Assembly: GCA_002457315.1 (NCBI GenBank)
Contig: NTKI01000011.1
Location: 1-46,339 of the forward strand
Direction: 5' to 3'
Source of the DNA: Rhodothermaeota bacterium MED-G19
GTDB taxonomy: Bacteria; Bacteroidota; Bacteroidia; Cytophagales; MED-G16
DNA length: 46,339 nucleotides
Part shown: piece after piece, positions 29,059 through 37,717 of the stretch
How positions within the stretch are numbered: the first letter of the stretch is position 1
Layout of the letters: every line of letters starts with the position of its first letter
The notes under the pieces: generated by a model
Told to the model about the DNA's origin: nothing
Database searches by the model: none
What the model saw: only the letters and a program-made list of their open reading frames with translations
Position numbers and translations under genes: made by a program

Positions 29059-29873
29059 TATTTTGGGTAAGTGTAGCCGTAGTCCTTAGTTATCTTTGCC
29101 TTAGATATTTTCTTGATCTTAAATATCATAGGTATGTCTTCCAAAGGTTTATCAGCAGGACCCGTTTTAACAGCGGCAATCTTGTCAATAATATCAAGTC
29201 CCTCTACAATCCTACCAAACACAGTGTATGCGCCGTCCAAATGAGGAACACCTCCTACTGTAGTGTAAGCCTTTAATACATCTTCTGAAATATTTTTTCT
29301 TATTTGTATACCATACTTCTCCTCACAAACTTCACTTAAAGAAATAGCAAGTTTCTGAGTTTCTTCGGGATCATTTTGGGCATCGACAAACTTTTGTCTC
29401 ATGTCTGAATACTCATCTTCTTGGAGCAATCTCCTGACTCCTCCATACAGTGCATTTATGTCAAGTGTCAATTCTTCCTCTTTATAAACCTTACCATGTA
29501 CAATATAAAACTGGCATCCACTAGACTCTTTATCAGGGTTTACATCGTCTCCCATTCTAGCTGCTGCGATCTCACCTTTTCTGTGGAATAAGTTTTCATT
29601 AAATTCAGCAGGTATTGTGTAATCTATTTCATCGTCTCCAATTAGATTAACATCACCACCTTGAATCATAAAGTTTTCGATAACTCTATGAAAAATTGTA
29701 GAATCAAACTTTCCAGATTCACTTAATTCTATAAAATTTTTTTTATGTAGAGGGGTCTCATCATAAAGTATTGCTTTCATATCTCCATATGGAGTTGATA
29801 TAGTTATTAGAACGTCTTTATCCATAGCACACGATTGAATTAATATTAAAATAATAAATGTAAGTTTTTTCAT
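29058..29873 (-). CDS. Cyclophilin-type peptidylprolyl isomerase lipoprotein
   Basis: A 271-residue cyclophilin anchored by a lipoprotein signal (IQSC, Cys15). The core is clear: ISTPYGDMKAILYD, FDSTIFHRVIENFMIQGGD (active-site Arg), SGCQFYIVHG and YTVFGRIVEGLDIIDKI. Between the FYIVHG strand and the final core strands there is a helical, charged insertion of about 75 residues, a form I associate with Bacteroidota cyclophilins. It should assist folding of exported proteins in the periplasm. It starts 3 bp after holB ends and overlaps the RmlD-like gene by 1 bp. Confidence 0.93.
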   Translation of the reverse strand: MKKLTFIILILIQSCAMDKDVLITISTPYGDMKAILYDETPLHKKNFIELSESGKFDSTIFHRVIENFMIQGGDVNLIGDDEIDYTIPAEFNENLFHRKGEIAAARMGDDVNPDKESSGCQFYIVHGKVYKEEELTLDINALYGGVRRLLQEDEYSDMRQKFVDAQNDPEETQKLAISLSEVCEEKYGIQIRKNISEDVLKAYTTVGGVPHLDGAYTVFGRIVEGLDIIDKIAAVKTGPADKPLEDIPMIFKIKKISKAKITKDYGYTYPK

Positions 29874-29876
29874 AAC

Positions 29877-31007
29877 TTAAGTTTTAACCTTACTAGTAAA
29901 TAGGTCTGAAATTTTGATAGACAAATCTAGGAATAAAATTTTTGGGTTGGCATTTCTATCTAAAAATCTTATGCTCTCATCCATGGATAATATAATTTTT
30001 TCAAAAGAAGGAATGTCTAATGTCAATTTGAATTTATCTATAAAACTTTTTTCGTCTTCTGAAATTTTCGATAGGTTATGATCAATATTTGATACTAATG
30101 CCTCACGCATAAGTTTTAGAGAATAAGTCATAAATGCTCTTTTTCTTATTTTAGACAATAAATTAAACCAATCAATTTGTTTATTAATCTCTGAGAAGTT
30201 TTTAGAATAACAAGCTCTCATCCATAATTTTAAATTTTCTAAATCATCTGCGTCTGATATATTAAGATATTTTTCCGCCTTGTTAATATCTCCATCTGAT
30301 ATATAAATAGACTGGTCAACTTCAACTTCAGAGATATCTTTATATTTAGTCAAATAACTTTTCATTTCAGCTTCACTAAATCTCCGAATTTTAAACATTT
30401 GTACTCGAGATTTGATAGTTTGAATAAGTTTTTGATGATTGTTCGTCACTAAAAAAAATAGAGTCTCCCCTGGTGGTTCCTCTAAAATTTTTAACATAGC
30501 GTTAGAGGTGCTTAGATGTAAATACTCTGGCAACCAAATAATATTAATTTTAAATCTGGCCTCAAATGGTTTAAGTGTCAATTTCTTAACTAAATTTCTT
30601 ACTTCGTCTTTAGAGATATTTGGTTGTTTATTTTCAAAACCATACGATTCAAACCAATCATCAACACTTAAATATGGGGAATCAATTATTGAGGCTCTCC
30701 AAGCTTCAATAAACTTATCACTTACAACCTCTTTATATATTTTTGTAGTCGATGCAACGGGAAAAATATAGTTTACATCGGGATGTATTAATCTATCCAT
30801 TTTAGAGCAGGAAGGACAACTCCCACATGAGTCATTTTCGTTTCTGTTTTTACAATTTATATATGATGCATATGCTAATGATAAAGAGAGATTTGCTGAA
30901 CCTAATTGCCCATTAAACAAAATGGCATGATGAATTTCGTTAGACTTAAATGAATCAATTAGCCTTACTTTCTCTGACTCTAATCCTGGAATATCTGAAA
31001 ACCTCAT
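29877..31007 (-). CDS. holB: DNA polymerase III clamp-loader delta-prime subunit
   Basis: A 376-residue AAA+ protein, the delta' subunit of the clamp loader. A zinc module is visible (CKNRNENDSCGSCPSC), plus the hallmark SNAMLKILEEPP and FLVTNN, and KSRVQ at the SRC-loop position. The P-loop is degenerate (GQLGSANLS), as in E. coli delta', so it probably does not hydrolyse ATP. I choose the ATG at 31007 (MRFSDIPGLES): the 12 extra codons from an ATG at 31043 would be encoded by the rpmE2 terminator hairpin and have no family counterpart. The cyclophilin gene begins 3 bp downstream. Confidence 0.9.
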   Translation of the reverse strand: MRFSDIPGLESEKVRLIDSFKSNEIHHAILFNGQLGSANLSLSLAYASYINCKNRNENDSCGSCPSCSKMDRLIHPDVNYIFPVASTTKIYKEVVSDKFIEAWRASIIDSPYLSVDDWFESYGFENKQPNISKDEVRNLVKKLTLKPFEARFKINIIWLPEYLHLSTSNAMLKILEEPPGETLFFLVTNNHQKLIQTIKSRVQMFKIRRFSEAEMKSYLTKYKDISEVEVDQSIYISDGDINKAEKYLNISDADDLENLKLWMRACYSKNFSEINKQIDWFNLLSKIRKRAFMTYSLKLMREALVSNIDHNLSKISEDEKSFIDKFKLTLDIPSFEKIILSMDESIRFLDRNANPKILFLDLSIKISDLFTSKVKT

Positions 31008-31026
31008 AATTTTATAAAACAAGTAT

Positions 31027-31059
31027 AAAAAAAAAGTCTTCAAAGAAATGAAGACTTTT
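31027..31059 (-). terminator. Intrinsic terminator of rpmE2
   Basis: AAAAGTCTTC (31032-31041) and GAAGACTTTT (31050-31059) make a perfect 10-bp stem with an 8-nt loop. Read on the minus strand it is followed by a run of nine T (31035-31027), the classical rho-independent form, 20 bp after the rpmE2 stop. On the plus strand an AATTTTT follows, but no plus-strand gene ends here. Confidence 0.85.
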
Positions 31060-31079
31060 AATTTTTGTGCATATAAATA

Positions 31080-31556
31080 CTAACTTTCTTTAGTTTCTTC
31101 TTCAGAATCATTTTTTTTATCTTCTTCATCTGGAGCTTCTTCCTTAACTTCCTCAGTGGCAGGTGCCTCTTCAGTAGCAGCAGGAGCTTCTTCCTTAACT
31201 TCCTCAGTAGCAGGTGCCTCTTCAGTAGCAGCAGGAGCTTCAGTTGCTGGAGTAGATTCTACTTTAGTTTCTTCAACAACAGGCTCTTCTTTGGGAGAAG
31301 ACTTTTGTGCCTGTTTTGCCTTATATTTTTGATTAAATTTCTCAACTCTTCCAGCTGTATCGACAAATATTTTCTTACCTGTATAAAATGGGTGAGATGC
31401 AGAGCTAACTTCGATCTTAATTAATGGGTATTCTTTCCCATCTTCCCACTTTATTTTTTCTTCTGAGGTCATAGTAGACCTAGTCAAAAATTTAAAGTCA
31501 CTCTGAACGTCTTGGAAGACAACTTCATTGTATTCTGGATGAATATCTTTCTTCAT
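31080..31556 (-). CDS. rpmE2: 50S ribosomal protein L31 type B with long acidic Ala/Glu tail
   Basis: Residues 1-83 are L31 type [17 protein letters not shown], then [12 protein letters not shown] and [14 protein letters not shown], with no zinc-binding cysteines. Residues about 84-158 form a low-complexity tail of Ala, Glu, Thr, Pro and Lys, almost doubling the usual 80-90 residue length. The tail includes a 17-residue unit ([17 protein letters not shown]) in two full copies. The tail is in the same frame as the ribosomal domain and has no stop, so it is translated. The gene is monocistronic by signals: a good promoter (31616-31587) and an intrinsic terminator just after it. Confidence 0.95.
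   Translation of the reverse strand: MKKDIHPEYNEVVFQDVQSDFKFLTRSTMTSEEKIKWEDGKEYPLIKIEVSSASHPFYTGKKIFVDTAGRVEKFNQKYKAKQAQKSSPKEEPVVEETKVESTPATEAPAATEEAPATEEVKEEAPAATEEAPATEEVKEEAPDEEDKKNDSEEETKES
31132..31233. repeat. 51-bp tandem repeat in the rpmE2 tail
   Basis: Two adjacent 51-bp units (31132-31182 and 31183-31233) are identical except for one base (CAGTGGC versus CAGTAGC), and an 8-bp start of a third unit follows. Being a multiple of three, gain or loss of a unit keeps the frame and changes tail length by 17 residues. Confidence 0.95.
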
Positions 31557-31586
31557 TTTATTATTTCTTTTTTATGTAAAGGTTTG

Positions 31587-31616
31587 CAAAGCTATCAAAA
31601 TGTTATTTTTTTACAA
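31587..31616 (-). promoter_or_regulatory. Bacteroidota-type promoter of rpmE2
   Basis: On the minus strand TTG (31616-31614), a 19-bp spacer and TAGCTTTG (31594-31587) match TTG-N(19)-TAnnTTTG exactly. Transcription would start near 31580, giving a leader of about 25 nt before the ATG at 31556. Confidence 0.7.
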
Positions 31617-31650
31617 AAAATGAGTGAAATATTATTCTTAATTTAGCCAA

Positions 31651-33486
31651 ATGAATACTTACCTAAGAATTCTATCAGAAGCGAGTCCATTTGGGAAAAT
31701 ACTACCCTTATACCTTCTTTTAACGCTTTTATATATTCTTTTTAGCATGGTAAATTACTCAGTTTTAATACCACTTCTTGAAGTTTTATTTAATCAAGTA
31801 AAGATAGATAATATAGAAAAAGTGAGTGAAATGAAAAGTTTCGAGTTCTCAATAGAGTATGTTAGAAATATTTTTTATTCTCATTTCAATGAATTAATTA
31901 TAAATAATGGTAGACAAGAAGCCTTAAAATTTGTCTGTTTTGTTATGTTATCATCTGTGTTTTTAGCTAATCTTTTCAGGTATTTTTCAGCCATAATGAT
32001 TGCTAGAGTTAGAGTAAGAGTTGTTACTAATTTAAGGAATTCATTATATGACAAAATAATAAACTTTAAAATCAACTTTTTTACAGACAAAAAGAAAGGA
32101 GATGTCATATCTAGGCTAACCAGTGACATCCAACAGATTGAAAACTCAGTTATAAATTCTGTAACAGTACTTTTCAAAGAGCCAGCTTTTATTCTGGGTT
32201 TATTCTTTATTTTAAGTACTATATCAACTAAACTTACTTTTTACACTCTGGTACTTGTACCCATATCAGGATACTTAATATCAACAGTTGCAAGACACTT
32301 AAAAATTAAGGCAGCGTTTAGCCAGAAAGCTCTAGGAAAAATCAATAATATTATCAATGAGACATTAGATGGAATCAGAATAATTAAATTATTTACGGCA
32401 AATAACTTTATGAGAAATAGATTTAAACATGAAGTCAATGACTACGGAAAACAAAACCTTTCTATGTATAAAAGATTTGAACTATCTAACCCAATTACTG
32501 AATTCCTCGGAATAGCAACAGTTGCCTTACTACTTCTTATAGGTGGTGATATGGTTCTTAATAATTCCTCAACTATTAGTGCATCAGAATTCATCGCATT
32601 TATAATTATTTTTTCTCAAGTATTGCCACCAGCTAAAGCACTTACTACAACATTTAATACAGTTCAAAGAGGTTTAGCATCAGCTGAAAGAGTTTTTGAA
32701 TATATTGACAAAGTTGAAATTAGAGAAGAAGATAAAGGGCTAGAAAAAATTAAGGATATAAAAAACTCTATATCTTTTGAAGGTGTTTACTTTGCTTATA
32801 AAAATGAGAATGTACTGAAAAACATTAGTTTTAAAATCAATAAAGGAGATAAAATTGCTATTGTAGGTCCATCAGGCAGTGGCAAATCAACTATCATAGA
32901 TCTCCTCTCAAAATTCTATAAAGCAAAGTCTGGAGATATAAAGATAGATGGTAAAAATATTAATACTTATGATACATATGACATAAGAAAGTTAATAGGG
33001 ATTGTTACCCAGGAGTCTTTGCTCTTTCATGATAGTATTAGAAATAATATAACTTTTGGTAGTGACAAAATAGACGAAAAGAAAATGATTGAATCTGCAA
33101 AGATTGCAAACGCATATAGTTTTATTGAGGATCTAGATGATAAATTTGAGACAGAAATTGGAGAGAGGGGTTTAAAATTATCTGGAGGTCAGAGACAGAG
33201 GATATGTATTGCAAGAGCAATCTATAAAGACCCTCCCATTTTAATTTTTGATGAGGCAACTTCTTCATTAGATTCTAAATCCGAGATATCAGTTCAAAAG
33301 GCTGTAGAAGAAGTCATGAAAGATAGAACATCAATAATTATAGCGCATAGATTAAGTACAATAAAAAATGTTGATAAAATAATAGTGATCGATCATGGGA
33401 AAATTATAGAGATGGGAAGTCATCAAGAACTTATTAAAAAAGATGATTTTTATTCTAAACTAAGTAAAATGCAAAATTTGAGTTAA
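31651..33486 (+). CDS. MsbA-like ABC exporter (fused membrane and ATPase domains)
   Basis: A 611-residue half-transporter: six transmembrane segments in residues 15-330, then an ATPase domain with Walker A GPSGSGKST (about 406), LSGGQRQR (about 510), Walker B ILIFDEATSSLD (about 530) and the switch AHRLST (about 566). All catalytic elements are intact, so a homodimeric exporter is expected. Similarity to MsbA and its place one base before gmhA, an LPS-core heptose gene, favour lipid A-core flipping at the inner membrane; drug or lipid export by the same fold cannot be excluded. First gene of a four-gene plus-strand run. Confidence 0.92.
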   Translation: MNTYLRILSEASPFGKILPLYLLLTLLYILFSMVNYSVLIPLLEVLFNQVKIDNIEKVSEMKSFEFSIEYVRNIFYSHFNELIINNGRQEALKFVCFVMLSSVFLANLFRYFSAIMIARVRVRVVTNLRNSLYDKIINFKINFFTDKKKGDVISRLTSDIQQIENSVINSVTVLFKEPAFILGLFFILSTISTKLTFYTLVLVPISGYLISTVARHLKIKAAFSQKALGKINNIINETLDGIRIIKLFTANNFMRNRFKHEVNDYGKQNLSMYKRFELSNPITEFLGIATVALLLLIGGDMVLNNSSTISASEFIAFIIIFSQVLPPAKALTTTFNTVQRGLASAERVFEYIDKVEIREEDKGLEKIKDIKNSISFEGVYFAYKNENVLKNISFKINKGDKIAIVGPSGSGKSTIIDLLSKFYKAKSGDIKIDGKNINTYDTYDIRKLIGIVTQESLLFHDSIRNNITFGSDKIDEKKMIESAKIANAYSFIEDLDDKFETEIGERGLKLSGGQRQRICIARAIYKDPPILIFDEATSSLDSKSEISVQKAVEEVMKDRTSIIIAHRLSTIKNVDKIIVIDHGKIIEMGSHQELIKKDDFYSKLSKMQNLS

Positions 33487-34053
33487 ATGGAAAAAATAAA
33501 AAGAGAATTACTTGAGGCTCATGACTTACTTAAAAAGTTTATGGATGATGAGTCTACCCTTGAGAAGATTAATGATGCAGCAAAAGAAATAAAAAAATCG
33601 ATTAAAGCTGGCGGAAAGGTTATCTCTTGTGGCAATGGTGGTTCCATGTGTGATGCAATGCATTTTGCTGAAGAGCTAACAGGGAAATTTAGAGAAGAGA
33701 GAAAAGCTCTCCCAGCAGTCTCCATATCTGATCCTTCTCACATAACATGTGTTGGAAATGACTATGGCTTTGAACATATATTTTCTAAGTATATCGAAGG
33801 AGTTGGAAAAAAGGGAGATGTTTTATTAGCTATTAGTACTAGTGGAAACTCAAATAATATTATTAATGCTGCAAAATTTGCTAAAAATAATAATATAAAA
33901 GTGATTGCTCTAACAGGGAAAGATGGTGGAGAGTTAGGTAAAATTTCTGATATTGAAATAAGAGTTCCTCACTTTGGATATTCAGATAGAATTCAAGAGA
34001 TTCACATTAAAATAATTCATATACTTATATTATTAATAGAAAAGAACATATGA
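33487..34053 (+). CDS. gmhA: D-sedoheptulose 7-phosphate isomerase
   Basis: A 188-residue SIS-domain isomerase making D-glycero-D-manno-heptose 7-phosphate, the first step to ADP-heptose of the LPS inner core. [26 protein letters not shown] carries the phosphate loop and metal-site residues in the family order (reported in two parts: CGNGGS near 49 and [10 protein letters not shown] near 61). [11 protein letters not shown] is the second SIS loop, and [10 protein letters not shown] is the C-terminal active-site helix. It starts directly after the exporter stop and overlaps the next gene by 4 bp (ATGA), indicating one operon. Confidence 0.94.
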   Translation: MEKIKRELLEAHDLLKKFMDDESTLEKINDAAKEIKKSIKAGGKVISCGNGGSMCDAMHFAEELTGKFREERKALPAVSISDPSHITCVGNDYGFEHIFSKYIEGVGKKGDVLLAISTSGNSNNIINAAKFAKNNNIKVIALTGKDGGELGKISDIEIRVPHFGYSDRIQEIHIKIIHILILLIEKNI

Positions 34054-36155
34054 GAAAAATTACATTTTTAATATTAACACTAATCATTTCTTGTGATATG
34101 AAAAAAAAAGAACTTATTGAACCTAAAGCAAAGAAAATTGAGAAGATTCTATCAATTCATGGAGATGATAGAATAGATGAATATTATTGGCTTAATCAAA
34201 GAGGCGATGAAGATGTGATCGATTATCTTAATGAAGAAAACGATTACCGAAATGAATTTATGAAAAGTTATAAGCCACTTGAAGATGAAATTTTTCAGGA
34301 GATAAAATCAAGAATTAAAGAAGATGACAGCAGTGTCCCATACTTTGACAATGGCTACTACTACTATACGAGATATGAAAAAGATAAGCAGTACCCAATA
34401 TACTGTCGTAAAAAAGAATCATTAGAGGGGATAGAAGAAATTCTAATAGATGCTAATTTAATGTCTAAGGGTTACGATTATTTTAGAGTTGGAACTATTG
34501 AAATTAGCCCTGACAATAAGACAATGGCTTATAGTGTTGATACTATAAGTAGGAGAATATATACTATCTACTTTATGGATTTAGATTCAAGAATAATTTC
34601 AAAAAAGAATCTTCCAAATACCTCTGGCTCCATCACCTGGGCAAACGATAACAAAACAATTTTTTATAACAATAAAAACCTAGAGACACTAAGAAGTGAT
34701 AGAATAATGAGGTTTGAATTAGGAGAAAATGGAACTAGCAATGAAGTTTACTTCGAGGAAGATGAGACCTTTAGTGTATTTTCATACAAGACAAAAACCG
34801 AAAAATATATTGTAATTGGATCAAGCGCAACACTATCACAAGAATACAGAGTTTTAAATGCTGATAATCCAAAGGGGGAATTTAAACTTTTCCAGGAAAG
34901 AGTTAATGGTTTAGAATATTCCATATCTCATTTCCAAGATAAATGGTTTATTACAACAAATAAGGATGATGCAATAAATTTCAAGGTAATGACTTGCTCA
35001 GAATCAAAAACAGGATCAGAAAACTGGGTAGATTACATTAAACACAGAGAAGATGTGCTTTTAGGAGAAATTGAAGTTTTTGATGATTTTCTTGTAGTCT
35101 CAGAAAGAGAGAATGGATTAAGAAGGATTGATATTAGACCATGGAATGAGAAGGGAAGACACTTCATAAATTTTGACGAAGAAACATACTCACTTTATTT
35201 AAGCTCAAATCCTCAAATAGAGACAAAAAAATTAAGATATAACTATTCCTCAATGACCACACCCAACTCTGTAATAGAATACGATATGGTAACAAAAGAG
35301 AGAAAAGTATTGAAAGAGGCTGAAGTTCTTGGAGGTAAATTTGATAAGACTAATTACCAAAGTAAAAGAGTTTGGGCCACAGCAAGAGATGGTAAAAAAG
35401 TACCTATTTCATTAGTTTATAGAAAAGATATGTTTAATGAAGGTCAAAACCCTCTACTTTTATATGGTTATGGTTCTTATGGAATAACAAATAGTGCTAG
35501 CTTTAGCTCAGTTAGATTGAGTCTATTAGACAGAGGTTTTGTATATGCTATAGCACACATAAGAGGCAGTCAGTATCTAGGAAGACCATGGTACGATGAC
35601 GGAAAAATGTTCAAAAAGAAAAATACATTTTATGATTTTATTGATGCTGGAAAATTTCTTATCACACAAGGATATGTCAATGAAAATAAATTATTTGCCA
35701 TGGGTGGAAGTGCTGGGGGATTATTAATGGGAGCTGTTTCAAATATAGAGCCAGGACTATTTCGAGGAATAGTTGCAGGTGTGCCTTTTGTGGATGTTAT
35801 AACAACAATGCTAGATGAAGATATCCCTCTCACAACATTTGAGTATGATGAATGGGGTAACCCCAATAATAAAGATTCATATGATTATATGTTATCCTAC
35901 TCACCTTATGATCAAGTGGAAAGAAAAGATTATCCCGCAATATTTATAACAACAGGTTATCACGATTCTCAGGTTCAATACTTTGAGCCTGCAAAATGGA
36001 TTGCAAGGCTTAGAGACATGAGAACTAATAAAGAGCCGCTTTTAATGTATTGCAATATGGATGCGGGTCATGGTGGTGCTTCAGGAAGATTTGAAGCATA
36101 TAAAGAAACGGCTATGGAGTACGCATTTTTTATATCTTTATTAGATGACAAATAA
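34050..36155 (+). CDS. S9 prolyl oligopeptidase family lipoprotein, oligopeptidase B-like
   Basis: A 701-residue serine peptidase with an N-terminal seven-bladed propeller (about 70-420) and an alpha/beta-hydrolase domain. The catalytic triad is visible: GGSAGG (Ser554), YHDSQV (Asp639) and AGHGG (His674). [12 protein letters not shown] and YGYGSYG are typical of the oligopeptidase B branch, which cuts short peptides after basic residues. A lipoprotein signal (LIISC, Cys15) places it in the envelope, unlike cytoplasmic oligopeptidase B. It is translationally coupled to gmhA and followed by a sulfatase whose ATG overlaps its stop by 1 bp. Confidence 0.94.
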   Translation: MRKITFLILTLIISCDMKKKELIEPKAKKIEKILSIHGDDRIDEYYWLNQRGDEDVIDYLNEENDYRNEFMKSYKPLEDEIFQEIKSRIKEDDSSVPYFDNGYYYYTRYEKDKQYPIYCRKKESLEGIEEILIDANLMSKGYDYFRVGTIEISPDNKTMAYSVDTISRRIYTIYFMDLDSRIISKKNLPNTSGSITWANDNKTIFYNNKNLETLRSDRIMRFELGENGTSNEVYFEEDETFSVFSYKTKTEKYIVIGSSATLSQEYRVLNADNPKGEFKLFQERVNGLEYSISHFQDKWFITTNKDDAINFKVMTCSESKTGSENWVDYIKHREDVLLGEIEVFDDFLVVSERENGLRRIDIRPWNEKGRHFINFDEETYSLYLSSNPQIETKKLRYNYSSMTTPNSVIEYDMVTKERKVLKEAEVLGGKFDKTNYQSKRVWATARDGKKVPISLVYRKDMFNEGQNPLLLYGYGSYGITNSASFSSVRLSLLDRGFVYAIAHIRGSQYLGRPWYDDGKMFKKKNTFYDFIDAGKFLITQGYVNENKLFAMGGSAGGLLMGAVSNIEPGLFRGIVAGVPFVDVITTMLDEDIPLTTFEYDEWGNPNNKDSYDYMLSYSPYDQVERKDYPAIFITTGYHDSQVQYFEPAKWIARLRDMRTNKEPLLMYCNMDAGHGGASGRFEAYKETAMEYAFFISLLDDK

Positions 36156-37717
36156 TGAATAAATCCATTAGAATTTACCTACTAATAATCATCTGTTTTT
36201 CTTCATGTACAACTAAAGTTGAGCAACCAAATATCATATTTATAATGTCTGACGATCATGCTTTTCAGGCTGTAAGTGCATACGGACATAATTTAAATAA
36301 CACACCTAACATAGATAGGATTGCTAAGGAGGGAGCAATATTTAATAAAGGTTTTGTAACTAATTCGATATGTGCACCTAGCAGAGCAGTCATGTTAACA
36401 GGGAAGCACAGTTTTATCAATGGTAAAGTTGATAATATTCAACCATACAACTGGAATCAGCCAAATTTTGCAAAAAGTCTCCAAAAGGGAGGTTATGAAA
36501 CTGCACTAGTAGGTAAAATACACCTGAGGGGTGAACCTCAAGGTTTTGACTTCTGGTCGGTTCTTCCAGGACAAGGACACTACTACAATCCAGTATTTAT
36601 TGAAAATGGAGATACCATTCAAATTGAAGGTCATGTCACACCTATAACCACTGAGAAAAGTTTAGATTGGTTAAAAAACAAAAGAGACCAAAACAAACCT
36701 TTTCTTTTACTATATCACCAAAAAGCTCCTCACAGAAACTGGATGACAGAAGAAAAATACTTAACATTATTTGACGATAAAACATTTGACCCACCTTCAA
36801 ATTTTTTTGATAATTATGAAGGTAGAGGTCGAGCAGCAAAAGAACAAGAGATGAAGATAGATGGCCACGGATACTGGGGTCATGATTTTAAATTTTTATC
36901 AGATCCATTCACTGGTGAAAACACAAATTTTGATAGACAACTAAGCAGATTAACAGAAGAACAAAGAACTAAATGGCTTGATGCATATACACCTAAAAAC
37001 AATTTATTTAGATCAATGAATCTTGAAGGAAAAGAATTAGCTGTTTGGAAATTTAATAGGTATATAAAAGATTATCTTAGGACTATCCAATCAATTGATG
37101 ATGGTGTTGGAGAAATTTTAGATTATCTAGATTCTAATAACTTATCTGAGAACACAATAGTTATCTATACATCTGACCAAGGTTTTTATCTGGGTGAACA
37201 CGGTTGGTATGATAAGAGATTTATGTATGAAGAATCTCTCAGGACTCCCATTCTAATGAGATACCCTAAAGAAATTATGAGAGGGACTGAAATAAATCAG
37301 TTAATTCAAAATTTGGATTTTGCTCCAACATTTTTAGACTATGCGGGAATTAAAATACCAAAAGATATACAAGGAAAATCTTTTAGGAAAATTGTAAATC
37401 AAACTCATTCCGAGTGGAGAGATGCCATTTACTATACTTACTATGAGTACCCTTCCGTTCACATGGTTAAGAGGCATTATGGAGTGAGGACAGATAGATA
37501 TAAATTAATGCATTTCTATTATGATATTGACGAGTGGGAGATGTATGACCTTGAGAAAGATCCGTCTGAAATGAATAACGTCTATGGTGACCCTAAGTAT
37601 GATAATATAAAAGAGATGATGCACAGAAGGCTGCAAGAAATGAGAGAACAATATGGAGATTCTGATGATTTAAATGAAATGCATCTAGAACGGTATTTAT
37701 CTAAAATAAAAAATTAA
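36155..37717 (+). CDS. Type I sulfatase lipoprotein
   Basis: A 520-residue sulfatase with a lipoprotein signal (FSSC, Cys18). NIIFIMSDDH (26-35) gives the calcium-binding aspartates Asp33 and Asp34; SICAPSRAVMLTG contains the C-x-P-S-R sequence in which Cys73 would be converted to formylglycine; LVGKIHLRG, YTSDQGFYLGEHGWYDKRFMYEE-type residues (about 340-362) complete the site. It resembles the iduronate/heparan or arylsulfatase group acting on sulfated glycans, which suits algal or animal polysaccharides, but the substrate cannot be set by eye. No maturase (anSME or FGE) is present here. Last gene of the plus-strand operon; its end overlaps the convergent amidohydrolase by 4 bp. Confidence 0.93.
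   Translation: MNKSIRIYLLIIICFSSCTTKVEQPNIIFIMSDDHAFQAVSAYGHNLNNTPNIDRIAKEGAIFNKGFVTNSICAPSRAVMLTGKHSFINGKVDNIQPYNWNQPNFAKSLQKGGYETALVGKIHLRGEPQGFDFWSVLPGQGHYYNPVFIENGDTIQIEGHVTPITTEKSLDWLKNKRDQNKPFLLLYHQKAPHRNWMTEEKYLTLFDDKTFDPPSNFFDNYEGRGRAAKEQEMKIDGHGYWGHDFKFLSDPFTGENTNFDRQLSRLTEEQRTKWLDAYTPKNNLFRSMNLEGKELAVWKFNRYIKDYLRTIQSIDDGVGEILDYLDSNNLSENTIVIYTSDQGFYLGEHGWYDKRFMYEESLRTPILMRYPKEIMRGTEINQLIQNLDFAPTFLDYAGIKIPKDIQGKSFRKIVNQTHSEWRDAIYYTYYEYPSVHMVKRHYGVRTDRYKLMHFYYDIDEWEMYDLEKDPSEMNNVYGDPKYDNIKEMMHRRLQEMREQYGDSDDLNEMHLERYLSKIKN

Noticed and set aside
31008-31043. Longer start of holB at 31043
   Set aside because: The extra residues are encoded by the rpmE2 terminator stem and T-run and precede the normal family start.
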